A stretch of DNA of 64,000 bases, from assembly GCF_963665245.1 (NCBI RefSeq), contig NZ_OY762269.1, positions 1,488,001 through 1,552,000 of the forward strand. The letters run 5' to 3'. Position numbers and translations under genes: made by a program. Every line of letters begins with the position of its first letter. Position 1 is the stretch's first letter. Of the stretch, positions 1 to 7,694 are shown piece after piece. The notes under the pieces are model-generated. The model was not told where the DNA came from. It worked only from the letters and a program-made list of their open reading frames with translations, and ran no database searches. The stretch comes from an uncultured Paludibaculum sp. (lineage in GTDB: Bacteria > Acidobacteriota > Terriglobia > Bryobacterales > Bryobacteraceae).

Positions 1-324
1 CAGAGCTTCTCAGCACCGCGCTCGTATTCGGGCTCACGCGGCTTTAGCGGAAGCAGCGGATCCTCCGCGCCCCGGTCGTTCTCCGGGTCGCAGGGCTTTG
101 GCGGCGGTGGTGGTGGCTTCTCGGCTCCGCGCCAGAGCGCCCCATCCGGTGGATCGTTCTCGGGCTCCCGCGGATTTGGCGGTGGCGGAGGATTTTCCAG
201 CGGACGCTCCAGTGGCGGAGGTGGCGGTGGCTTCTCCGGTGGCCGTTCCAGTGGGGGCGGAGGTGGCTTCTCGGGTGGCGGCCGCTCAGGTGGCGGCGGA
301 GGCGGCGGACACCGTGGTCGGTAA
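1..324 (+). CDS. C-terminal part of a Gly/Ser/Arg-rich protein (5' end outside window)
   Basis: The frame that starts at base 1 is open for 107 codons and ends with TAA at 322-324, giving a low-complexity tail of repeated units such as FSGSRGF, FSAPR and RSSGGGGGGFSGG and ending in GGGGGGHRGR. The other open frame in this stretch (from 98, ending four bases later) gives Ala/Val-rich nonsense, so frame 1 is preferred. A strong terminator lies 17 bases after the stop, which supports this as the real gene end. Tails like this are common on secreted or envelope proteins of Acidobacteriota (for example DUF3300- or DUF6600-type proteins), but the domain-bearing part is off the window, so no function can be given. 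Confidence 0.7.
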   Translation, partial: QSFSAPRSYSGSRGFSGSSGSSAPRSFSGSQGFGGGGGGFSAPRQSAPSGGSFSGSRGFGGGGGFSSGRSSGGGGGGFSGGRSSGGGGGFSGGGRSGGGGGGGHRGR

Positions 325-341
325 ATAATTCGGATGATCCT

Positions 342-369
342 GGGGCCGCCGTCTGGCGGCCCCTTTTCT
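342..369 (+). terminator. Rho-independent terminator after the Gly-rich gene
   Basis: A perfect 9-bp stem (GGGGCCGCC at 342-350, GGCGGCCCC at 355-363) with loop GTCT is followed by TTTTCT. The T-run lies only on the plus-strand side, so it should stop the gene at 1-324 and not pheT, which ends at 403 on the other strand. Confidence 0.9.
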
Positions 370-402
370 GTCTTCAGTGCGTTGTTCTGGTCAGCCTGCT
401 GG

Positions 403-2745
403 CTACCTCAACTCGTGACCGGCCGATGCCAGGCTGGCAATGATGCCATTGCGAATCCCCGTTACCTCGTCGTTCGACAGAGTGTGATCGGCTGCCCCCA
501 CTGTGACGCGGAAACTCAGGCTTTGGCGGTCGTCCGGCAACGGCTTGCCTTGGTAGGCATAAAGGAACCGCACGCGCTCGCACAGCGGCCCGGCGGCCGA
601 CCGGATCTTCTCTTCGAGCGTGCCGCACAGATCCCGCAAGCCCGCGATCACCGACAGATCGAACTCACTCGTCGGGTACCGGCGCAGCGGCTGGTAGCGC
701 CGCGGTGCCGGCCCCAGCTTGAACAACACCGCCAGATTGACGTCGAGAACTGCAGCCCGTCCGGCCTCCACCAGGGAAGGGTGAAGTTCGTAAAGCGATG
801 CAGCCGCTTCTCCGCGCCATGCGATCGTCGAGCAGCGGGCCGGATGCTGGTTCGGACCTGCCTCGGACGGGCTCAAGACGCACCCTGGCATCAGGCATTC
901 GGCCAGACGCTTGAGTTCGTAGAGGCCGGCCTTGCCGTCCCCCTTACTGTAAAGGGCGGCCATCAGGTGCGGTACTTCGTTGGGTAGTTCGCCCGGTCCC
1001 CGCTTGTGGATCTCGTTGCCGATTTCGAAGAGCCGGAACTCCTCGAACCGCTTAGCATTTTCCACGATGTTGCGGTGCAGGCCGGGCAGCAGGCTCAAGC
1101 GCATGAGGCTCTGCTCGCTGCTGATGGGATTGATGACCCTTAGGTGATCGGCCGGCTCGAAATGGAACTGGCGCGCCGCATCCTCGCTGAGGAACGAATA
1201 GTTGTACGACTCGGTGAAGCCCTGGGCCGCCACCAACTCTCTCAACGAATGATGAAACCGCCGCTCCTCATTGATCCATGGCTGCTTGACGGGTTGCAGA
1301 GGAGCCACTGGAGGCACGGTCGCATACCCGATCATGCGGCCCACCTCCTCCAGTAGATCATCTTTAATCGTGACGTCCTTCGTGGCGCGCCACGTCGGTA
1401 CCGTCACTGCGAAGACACCCGGCGTCGGCTCGGCTACCAGAAACTCCAGTGACTCCAGAATTTGCCGGACCTCTCCGGCGCCGATGGGCCGGCCCAGCTT
1501 GCGCACCAGCCATTCCATGGGCAGTTGGATAGGAGCCGCCGCGGGAGCCGCCTGCCAGCTATCCACCAACCCACCCACCAGCCGGATGCCCGGCGCCACC
1601 TCGCGCAGCAGGGCCACGGCCCTGGCCAGCGCCCGCAGTGTGTTCACGGGATCCTGCGCCTTCTCAAACCGCATCGAGGCGTCGGTCCGGATCTTTACCG
1701 CCGCCGAAGTCATCCGGATGTTGGCTGCGTGGAAATTGGCGCTCTCCAGGACGATCCGCGTCGTACCGTCGTTGATGGCGGAACCGGCGCCGCCAATCAC
1801 ACCCGCCAGTGCCACGGCGCCATGATTGTCCGCAATCACCAGGTTGGAGGAGTTCAGTGTGTAGGTTTCGTCGTTCAGCGCCTTGAAGACTTCGCCGTCG
1901 GTGGCGCGCCGCACGATGATGGTGTTGCCGTGCAGCCAGTCGGCATCGAAGGCATGCATCGGCTGGGCTAGTTCCGCCATGATGAAGTTCGTCACATCGA
2001 CGACGTTCGAGATGGGGTTCAGGCCCACCGCCTGCAGTCTCTCCTGCAGCCAGAGTGGAGATGGCCCCACCTTGACGTTGTCGAACACAAGGGCGGAGTA
2101 CCGGGGACAGAGCTCGAAATCACGAATATCCACGTTCCAGGCGGGTTCGCCTTGAGGGATGAGCGTCAGGTCGGCCGGATCCTTCAACTTTGCATCCGCG
2201 ATGGCGGCCACTTCGCGCGCCATGCCGTGGTGACCCCAGAGGTCGGGTCGATGCGTGAGGCTCTTGTTGTCGACCTCAATCACGGCATCGGGCCCGCAGC
2301 CGGGAATCGGATCCCCTGGCTCCACTCCCTGTAGCTCCAGAATGCCGGCATGGTCGCGATTGATCTCAAGCTCATCGCCCGAGGCCAGCATCCCGTCACT
2401 TTCTACACCGCCGATGGTGGCCTTTCTAATTTCTTTGCCGCCAGCCACGTTCACTCCCGACGGGACATAGGCCGTCAACACGCCAGGCCGGCAATTTGGA
2501 GCGCCGCACACCACCTGCTTCTGTCCATGGATGGGCCCCGCGTCTACGAGCGCTTTCACGTTATGGCTGCCTTCGATGGGCTCCACCGACACGACGCGCG
2601 CTACGCGGACTTGGGCCAGCCAGGGCGCGAAATCCTCCACGCCCTCGCATTCCGCGGTCTTCATTGTGATGAGCTTCATCAGGTCCTGCGGATTCACCGC
2701 CAGGCCTGTGGTCAACTCGTTGATCCAGTTGTAGGAGAACTTCAC
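403..2745 (-). CDS. pheT: Phenylalanine--tRNA ligase beta subunit
   Basis: This is the beta chain of the cytoplasmic (alpha-beta)2 enzyme that charges tRNA-Phe. The 780 residues match the usual length. In order: an EMAP/OB-type tRNA-binding domain at about 40-150 (VARVVSVEPIEGSHNVKAL), a B3/B4 editing domain at about 205-370, a B5 domain at about 400-470, the catalytic-like core, and a C-terminal ferredoxin-fold anticodon-binding domain from about 690 (YQPLRRYPTSEFDLSVI to the end). It starts at ATG 2745, 18 bases after the pheS stop, so the two are surely co-transcribed. No odd features are seen. The assignment is firm. Confidence 0.97.
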   Translation of the reverse strand: MKFSYNWINELTTGLAVNPQDLMKLITMKTAECEGVEDFAPWLAQVRVARVVSVEPIEGSHNVKALVDAGPIHGQKQVVCGAPNCRPGVLTAYVPSGVNVAGGKEIRKATIGGVESDGMLASGDELEINRDHAGILELQGVEPGDPIPGCGPDAVIEVDNKSLTHRPDLWGHHGMAREVAAIADAKLKDPADLTLIPQGEPAWNVDIRDFELCPRYSALVFDNVKVGPSPLWLQERLQAVGLNPISNVVDVTNFIMAELAQPMHAFDADWLHGNTIIVRRATDGEVFKALNDETYTLNSSNLVIADNHGAVALAGVIGGAGSAINDGTTRIVLESANFHAANIRMTSAAVKIRTDASMRFEKAQDPVNTLRALARAVALLREVAPGIRLVGGLVDSWQAAPAAAPIQLPMEWLVRKLGRPIGAGEVRQILESLEFLVAEPTPGVFAVTVPTWRATKDVTIKDDLLEEVGRMIGYATVPPVAPLQPVKQPWINEERRFHHSLRELVAAQGFTESYNYSFLSEDAARQFHFEPADHLRVINPISSEQSLMRLSLLPGLHRNIVENAKRFEEFRLFEIGNEIHKRGPGELPNEVPHLMAALYSKGDGKAGLYELKRLAECLMPGCVLSPSEAGPNQHPARCSTIAWRGEAAASLYELHPSLVEAGRAAVLDVNLAVLFKLGPAPRRYQPLRRYPTSEFDLSVIAGLRDLCGTLEEKIRSAAGPLCERVRFLYAYQGKPLPDDRQSLSFRVTVGAADHTLSNDEVTGIRNGIIASLASAGHELR

Positions 2746-2763
2746 GTCGACGTTCCTCGGTGA

Positions 2764-3786
2764 CTAAAACTGCTGCAGGAAGCGGAGATCGCCGCTGGCC
2801 AGATGACGGATGTCGTCGATGCCATACCGCATCATGACGAGCCGCGTCAGGCCCAGTCCAAACGCGAAACCACTCCATTGGTCGGGATCGATGCCGCCCG
2901 AGCGCAATACGTTCGGATGCACCAGTCCGCACGGCAGCAGTTCAACCCAGCCGCTGTACTTGCACACCGGGCAGCCGGGGCCGCCGCAGATGAGGCATTG
3001 GATGTCGAGCTCGAATCCGGGCTCAACGAAGGGGAAGAAGCCCGGCCGCAGCCGGACCTTGACGTCCCGCTTGAAGATCGCCGTCAGCAGCGACTTCATG
3101 AAGTACAGCATGTGCGCCACGCTTACATCGCGGTCGATCATCATGCCTTCCAGTTGATAGAAGGTGTGTTCGTGGCTGGCGTCCACTTCCTCATTGCGGA
3201 AGACGCGCCCCGGCGCGATGATCTTTAGCGGCGCTCCGAACCTCTCCATCGCCCGCACCTGCACCGGCGACGTGTGGGTGCGCAGCAGTAGCTTGTCTTC
3301 CAGCCAGAATGTGTCCTGCGAATCCCGGGCCGGGTGCGCCGCCGGAATGTTCAAAGCATCGAAGTTATGCCACGGCGTTTCGACTTCGGGCCCGTCCACC
3401 ACGGCGAAGCCCAGGGAGGTGAACAACTCTTCCAGTTCCCGCTGGATCAGCGTCAATGGATGCAGCGAGCCGGGCCGCGTGCCCGGCGCCGGCATCGTCA
3501 GATCGAGCCATTCCGCGGCCAGGCGGGCGTCCAGCGCCGCCCGTTCAAAGGCAGCCTTGCGCGCGTCATAGCGCGACTCCAGGTTCTGCTTCACGGCATT
3601 CAGCAGTTTGCCGACACGGGCCCGATCCTCGGGGGCCATCTTGCCCATGTCCTTGCCGATGTTTGCCAGCGAGCCTTTGCGGCCCAGAAACTCGACGCGT
3701 GCGGTCTCCAGGGCTTCGGCATCGGCGGCCGCTTCAATCAGCGACACCGCCCGCGTTTCCAGTTCAGACAGCGTGGAATCCAGCAT
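2764..3786 (-). CDS. pheS: Phenylalanine--tRNA ligase alpha subunit
   Basis: This is the catalytic alpha chain of PheRS, forming Phe-AMP and transferring Phe to tRNA. The 340-residue length is normal. Residues 1-90 form the helical arm that contacts tRNA. The class II core follows, with motif 2 (GRVFRNEEVDASHEHTFYQ) and motif 3 (FAFGLGLTRLVMMRYGI). The four-cysteine segment CLICGGPGCPVCKYSGW is the normal family insert. It is the promoter-proximal gene of pheS-pheT on the minus strand. The start is ATG 3786, and the secreted-protein gene upstream ends 14 bases away at 3801, so all of 5218-403 could be one long transcript. Confidence 0.97.
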   Translation of the reverse strand: MLDSTLSELETRAVSLIEAAADAEALETARVEFLGRKGSLANIGKDMGKMAPEDRARVGKLLNAVKQNLESRYDARKAAFERAALDARLAAEWLDLTMPAPGTRPGSLHPLTLIQRELEELFTSLGFAVVDGPEVETPWHNFDALNIPAAHPARDSQDTFWLEDKLLLRTHTSPVQVRAMERFGAPLKIIAPGRVFRNEEVDASHEHTFYQLEGMMIDRDVSVAHMLYFMKSLLTAIFKRDVKVRLRPGFFPFVEPGFELDIQCLICGGPGCPVCKYSGWVELLPCGLVHPNVLRSGGIDPDQWSGFAFGLGLTRLVMMRYGIDDIRHLASGDLRFLQQF

Positions 3787-3800
3787 TTGTGGTGAAACGA

Positions 3801-4157
3801 CTATTGTAACGCGCGCGTGAGAAAGAGCCGCAGCGCCCGGGCCGTATCAGCGGACTCACCCAGCAGCGGGGCCGAGTCGACCGGGCGTACCTCCACCCGG
3901 AGCTTTGTTTCGCCTTCTGTTTCCAGAAGCAGCCAGACCGTCACGGTCTCCGTCTTGTTGCTCGCCGTCAGTTTGCGCTTTTCTGCGAGAATCATTCCGC
4001 CTTTGACGCGATCAGCCAGATAGGCCTTGATCCCGTCGATCACACGGTTGTGCTGCGCCTTACAGGTGAATGACGTGCCGAGTTTTGACGTAGGTGCCGA
4101 GCACTGCCCGTACAGGCTAAACGCCAGGCAGAAGCTGAGCAGGAGTTTTGCCGTCAT
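3801..4157 (-). CDS. Small secreted protein of unknown function
   Basis: 118 residues. The start MTAKLLLSFCLAFSLYGQC is a short signal peptide (a charged Lys, a hydrophobic core, and a cysteine at 19 that could be a lipobox-like site although the preceding residues are not ideal). The mature part is a small alpha/beta protein rich in Lys and Thr with no motif I recognise. Its ATG at 4157 lies inside the last 41 bases of the ankyrin gene in another frame, which suggests translational coupling. It sits just upstream of pheS. Codon use looks ordinary and the frame is open to a stop 14 bases before pheS. It may be an acidobacterial lineage-specific protein. Confidence 0.7.
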   Translation of the reverse strand: MTAKLLLSFCLAFSLYGQCSAPTSKLGTSFTCKAQHNRVIDGIKAYLADRVKGGMILAEKRKLTASNKTETVTVWLLLETEGETKLRVEVRPVDSAPLLGESADTARALRLFLTRALQ

Positions 4158-4725
4158 CGGAAGCCAGATTCATGTCCCCGCCGTGCCGCAGCAGGACGTT
4201 CATTGATGCCTGATCCCCATTCTGCGCCGCGCTATGCAGCGCCGTGTAGCCGCCGTGCTGTGTGGCGTTGGCCGGGGTGCCCGCATCCAGCAGCATCTCG
4301 ACAATCGCCGCCTGGCGGGTCGCCGCGGCCGCATGGATGGGTAAATTCGCCATTTTGTTGGTGGAGCGGGCCAGCGGGTCGGCGCCCCGAGAGAGCAGGA
4401 AGCCTGCTGCCGCCAGTTGACCGAAGAAAGCGGCCAGGTGCAGCGGCGTCCACCCGTCGGAAGTCCTCTGGCTCAGCAAGCCCGGGTCGGCGTCCACAAA
4501 CCGGACGACCTCTTCCGTTAGCCCCAGGGCGCAAGCCAGGGGCAGGTCAACCGCCGTGCCGGCATCCAGGAGCGCGTCCGCGCAGGCCTGTTGGCGAAAG
4601 TAGAGCGCCAGCATGGCGGCCGGAACGCCGTTTTCATCCCGCTCATCCACGGCGCTTGCGTCGGCTGCCAGCACCGCTTTCAACGCCTCGAGATCGCCGC
4701 TCTTGATGGCTTCAATGGCGGTCAT
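4117..4725 (-). CDS. Ankyrin repeat protein
   Basis: 202 residues with no signal peptide, so probably cytoplasmic. Ankyrin repeats are clear from about residue 90 on: DGWTPLHLAAFFGQLAAAG (90s-120s), ANLPIHAAAATRQAAIVEML (130s-155s) and GGYTALHSAAQNGDQASMNV (160s-190s). The N-terminal third has more divergent repeats (AIKSGDLEALKAVLAADAS). The consensus TPLHLAA helix-turn is visible in each good repeat. Such proteins bind other proteins; a partner cannot be told from sequence. The 3' end overlaps the secreted-protein gene by 41 bases. The gene to its 5' side is an unknown conserved-looking protein 28 bases away. Confidence 0.88.
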   Translation of the reverse strand: MTAIEAIKSGDLEALKAVLAADASAVDERDENGVPAAMLALYFRQQACADALLDAGTAVDLPLACALGLTEEVVRFVDADPGLLSQRTSDGWTPLHLAAFFGQLAAAGFLLSRGADPLARSTNKMANLPIHAAAATRQAAIVEMLLDAGTPANATQHGGYTALHSAAQNGDQASMNVLLRHGGDMNLASDDGKTPAQLLPGV

Positions 4726-4753
4726 GTCCAGATTCCTCCCAACGGAGCTGCGG

Positions 4754-5218
4754 TCAGGACTGAGGTGCGAACACTTCGTCGGCCCGGCCGGTCTCCACGG
4801 CCAGATGGTTCAGATAGAACTTCAGCACACTGGGTGGATACTTGTCCTTCAGTGCGTCAAAGACGCGCTGCTGCCAACCCTCGGTCAGGTGCGAGCTGAC
4901 ATCGGCGTCCTTGGCGAAGAAACCGTCCTGGTGCGGGACGCCCAGCAGATCCAGGGCGATGATGATCATGTCCAGATGCGAAACCAGGATCGCCTGCGAC
5001 AGGTCCGCGGCCAGATCCTCGTCCTGCTCGGACAGTCGCGCCCACAGCCTGGGGGCCGCCTTGCGGAGGTTCTCACTATTCAGCTTCACCAACCGCGTCC
5101 GCACCTTAATGTGCTCATAGATTTGGAAGGTGCGCAGGCGGCTCATCGACACGCTGCGTAGCACGTCAGTGAAACCGCTCTCGCCCTGCGAGAGGAACAC
5201 GTCACACAACTTCGTCAC
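4754..5218 (-). CDS. Hypothetical protein, mostly helical
   Basis: 154 residues, no signal peptide and no membrane segment. Leu/Asp-rich helices predominate (KAAPRLWARLSEQDEDLAAD, then AILVSHLDMIIIALDLLGVP). I recognise no family. The frame is well supported: it starts 90 bases from purA on the opposite strand and sits at the head of the minus-strand group that leads through the ankyrin gene to pheST. A DnaJ-like or ferritin-like helical bundle is possible but not shown. Confidence 0.65.
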   Translation of the reverse strand: MTKLCDVFLSQGESGFTDVLRSVSMSRLRTFQIYEHIKVRTRLVKLNSENLRKAAPRLWARLSEQDEDLAADLSQAILVSHLDMIIIALDLLGVPHQDGFFAKDADVSSHLTEGWQQRVFDALKDKYPPSVLKFYLNHLAVETGRADEVFAPQS

Positions 5219-5281
5219 AAAAAGAGGTTACCATGAGGGCCCCCGGATGCTTCAATTCGGGGCGCGGCGACCGCCCTGCGA

Positions 5282-5287
5282 TACAAT
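5282..5287 (+). promoter_or_regulatory. Possible -10 element (TACAAT) of purA
   Basis: TACAAT lies 21 bases before the purA ATG; no convincing -35 box is visible 16-18 bases upstream. The same hexamer precedes several other genes in the window (11673, 50618, 52038), which is the main support. Confidence 0.4.
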
Positions 5288-5308
5288 ATTGAGTTTGGTC
5301 CTCGAACA

Positions 5309-6613
5309 ATGAGCAATCTGATCGTACTGGGCGCGCAATGGGGTGACGAAGGCAAAGGCAAGATCGTCGACCTCTTTTCCGAGAACTTCGACGTGGTGGC
5401 CCGCTATCAGGGCGGCCACAATGCTGGCCACACCGTGCAGGTGGGCGACAAGAAGTTCGTCCTCAAACTGATACCGAGCGGGGTACTCCACCCCGGCGTC
5501 CAGGTCGTCATCGGCAACGGTGTCGTCATCGACCCCCTCGCCCTTTTGGAAGAGATGGAAATGCTGGAAAAGGCGGGCGTCGACGTTCGCGGGCAGATCC
5601 ACATCTCCAATCGGGCTCACGTGATCTTTCCCTTTCACCGCATGGTCGAAAAGGTCAGCGAGGGCCGGGAAGACCGCACGGCCATCGGCACCACCTCGCG
5701 CGGCATCGGTCCGTGCTACGAGGACAAGATCGGGCGCCGCGGCATCCGCATGGCCGACCTGTTGAATCCCGCGGTCTTCGATAAGCTCTACGACTTCCTG
5801 GGCGAAGACAAAGCCACGACGGCCAAAGCGTTCGGCATCGCTAACGATCTGAAGATCGAGGAGATCCGCGAAAGCTACAAGCAGATGGCGGAGCGCATTC
5901 GCCCGGTCGTCTGCGATACCGCCAAGTTGCTCAACGAGGCGATCTCGGCCGGCAAACGCGTCCTTTTCGAAGGCGCCCAGGGCACGATGCTCGACATCGA
6001 CTTCGGTACCTATCCTTTTGTCACCAGTTCCAGTGCCGCCGCCGGCGGGGCCTGCACCGGCACCGGAGTTCCGCCCACCAAAATTGATGGCATCCTCGGT
6101 GTCTCCAAGGCGTACATCACCCGTGTTGGCGCCGGGCCTTTCCCGTCCGAGGATTTCGGACCCGAAGGCGAACGGATCCGCCAGGCGGGCCGGGAGTTCG
6201 GCTCCGTCACCGGCCGTCCGCGCCGCTGCGGCTGGTTCGATGCCCCACTACTGCGCTACACCGCCATGGTGAATGGCTTCGATTCGTTGATTGTCACAAA
6301 GCTCGACGTCCTCGACGGCGTGTCCTCCATCAAGGTCTGCACCGCATACAAGGTAAACGGAGAGCTGATGGACGCCATGCCCCCCGAGAATGCACTGATG
6401 GAGAAGATCGAGCCCGTCTACGAGGAACTGCCCGGTTGGTCGCAACCCACCGCCAATATGACCTCCTACGACGAGTTGCCGAAGCAGGCCAAGGACTACA
6501 TCGCCTTTCTCGAAGAGAAGACCGGCGTGGAAGTTGGTTGCGTGTCGACCGGACCCGAGCGCAATCAGACCATCGTGCGGGCCGGGTCGAAAATGGAGAA
6601 GCTGCTGGGCTGA
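5309..6613 (+). CDS. purA: Adenylosuccinate synthetase
   Basis: PurA makes adenylosuccinate from IMP, aspartate and GTP, the first committed step to AMP, in the cytoplasm. The 434 residues equal the normal length. The signature GDEGKGKIVD (residues 13-22) is the GTP-binding loop with the catalytic Asp, and GHNAGHT follows at about 38-44 with the catalytic His. RAHVIFPFHR, GTTSRGIGPCYEDK, FEGAQGTMLD and TGRPRRCGWFD mark the IMP- and base-binding segments. The ATG at 5309 is the only sensible start (MSNLIVLGAQWGDEG), but no Shine-Dalgarno is visible in front of it. It is convergent with the DUF1648 gene, whose stop is 7 bases away. No anomalies. Confidence 0.98.
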   Translation: MSNLIVLGAQWGDEGKGKIVDLFSENFDVVARYQGGHNAGHTVQVGDKKFVLKLIPSGVLHPGVQVVIGNGVVIDPLALLEEMEMLEKAGVDVRGQIHISNRAHVIFPFHRMVEKVSEGREDRTAIGTTSRGIGPCYEDKIGRRGIRMADLLNPAVFDKLYDFLGEDKATTAKAFGIANDLKIEEIRESYKQMAERIRPVVCDTAKLLNEAISAGKRVLFEGAQGTMLDIDFGTYPFVTSSSAAAGGACTGTGVPPTKIDGILGVSKAYITRVGAGPFPSEDFGPEGERIRQAGREFGSVTGRPRRCGWFDAPLLRYTAMVNGFDSLIVTKLDVLDGVSSIKVCTAYKVNGELMDAMPPENALMEKIEPVYEELPGWSQPTANMTSYDELPKQAKDYIAFLEEKTGVEVGCVSTGPERNQTIVRAGSKMEKLLG

Positions 6614-6620
6614 GCCGCGG

Positions 6621-7067
6621 CTACTTCACTCGAAGCAGAATTACCGGCACAACCAACAGGGCGCTAAACAGCATCATCACTGGAATGTTGGCCTTGGCGG
6701 CTTGCGCCCGAGCTACCCGGACGATCGTCCAGTTCAGATAGGCGAAGAGCCCAGTGAGAACGACCTTTGTCCACAGAATCAGCAGGGTGAACGCAGAGAG
6801 AGTCTGCGCCGCGCCCAGGAGGTAATCCAGCGAGTGTCCCTGGTAGCTGAACATTCCATACAGGAACACCTCCAATACGGTGAACCATCCGAAAATCCAA
6901 CGTCCGGCCCAGCGGTCCGGCTCGCCGCGAAAATTGAAATGACTGGGGACCCGCTCGGGCAGGGTCCCCCACTGAGTCAACGGGTATAGCAGACCCGCGA
7001 GCAGGAAGAACGCGGCGCACGCCTCCAACGGCCACTGGAAAATGGAGAACCGGACTGCATCGAGCAT
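6621..7067 (-). CDS. DUF1648 family membrane protein
   Basis: 148 residues with four predicted membrane helices (about 15-33, 60-77, 88-112 and 125-145). Between helices 1 and 2 lies the DUF1648 hallmark LPERVPSHFNFRGEPDRW, the short extracytoplasmic segment shared with SdpI/YhdP-type immunity and sensory proteins. Members often act as small integral membrane regulators or as immunity-type proteins, but a specific role cannot be read here. It is convergent with purA. Upstream (7068-7235) are only remnants, so the promoter lies in gene-poor DNA. Confidence 0.8.
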   Translation of the reverse strand: MLDAVRFSIFQWPLEACAAFFLLAGLLYPLTQWGTLPERVPSHFNFRGEPDRWAGRWIFGWFTVLEVFLYGMFSYQGHSLDYLLGAAQTLSAFTLLILWTKVVLTGLFAYLNWTIVRVARAQAAKANIPVMMLFSALLVVPVILLRVK

Positions 7068-7139
7068 GCGATCACCATGTTACCGCCGTGCGGCGAGGTT
7101 GACCCCCGAGGCTCGGCGGCCGCTTGCATCAGCGTGGTC

Positions 7140-7231
7140 TCCCCGTCCGTCCCGCGCCGGAACATGGTGTAGCTCAGCCCAAATCCCCAGGAGAACAGCG
7201 GAGACCGGTCCGCAAACCGGCCGGATTTTCG
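7140..7231 (-). pseudogene. Possible remnant of a GH3 beta-glucosidase C-terminus
   Basis: Read on the minus strand from 7231, the frame gives RFADRSPLFSWGFGLSYTMF. This closely resembles the segment PLFPFGFGLSYTTF that ends the third domain of GH3 beta-glucosidases. Neither flank in any minus-strand frame continues as GH3: upstream frames hit stops or low-complexity sequence, and the fibronectin-like domain expected downstream is absent. I read it as decayed debris rather than a gene. The match is short, so chance cannot be excluded. Confidence 0.35.
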
Positions 7232-7387
7232 TCGGCAATGTGTCCTTTCGAGGTGGACTCATTAATATATATGGGGCTCGCAGCGGAATCAGCCGGCTCA
7301 CCGCGTCAGCTTCGATCTTTCCGTCCCATCAATGGATGGCCTGCTGCCGGGCGTGCGTGGGGGACGGCGGGGCATCTCATGCCTATA

Positions 7388-7404
7388 AGTTCTTACTAAG
7401 AACT
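7388..7404. promoter_or_regulatory. Perfect palindrome upstream of the receptor gene
   Basis: AGTTCTTA-C-TAAGAACT is an 8-bp perfect inverted repeat with a one-base centre, about 290 bases before the receptor ATG. The size and symmetry fit a dimeric repressor operator. There is no T-run, so it is not a terminator. The regulator is unknown. Confidence 0.45.
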
Positions 7405-7694
7405 AAAATGTGAAAAACTTGAAACCGAGATCTCTGTAACAACCATATTCGAGTCATTCGGTTCGAAAAACGTGTGCCCGCCAACGCAATATCCTTTGAT
7501 AGATATCAATTCTTTTATATGCGCTCAATTGCTCGACCGGCTCCAAATTCCAGATTCTGCATGTGAAGCCCTTCTCACTCATTCCATACTTCGCTGTCCC
7601 GTATTCAGCAGCGTTCTGCTGATTGTGATAGTCTCTTCCCAGAACAAAAGTAGGGCCTTGGTTGTTGCCCTTCTTTCTTCCGTGCAGAGGAACC

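Larger units (their letters stand above)
7068..7694. other. Gene-poor spacer between DUF1648 gene and receptor gene
   Basis: This 627-base stretch has no convincing intact gene. It holds a possible GH3 glycosidase scrap on the minus strand (7140-7231), an AT-rich patch at 7260-7275, a perfect palindrome (7388-7404) and an AT-richer leader (7385-7650) that probably carries the promoter of the receptor at 7695. TTGAAA at 7419-7424 and CATATT at 7444-7449 are the best promoter-like pair, but the 19-base spacing is poor. Confidence 0.5.

Noticed and set aside
98..328. Ala/Val-rich 76-codon frame at the window start
   Set aside because: Frame 1 gives a coherent Gly/Ser repeat tail and ends right before a terminator; this one does not.
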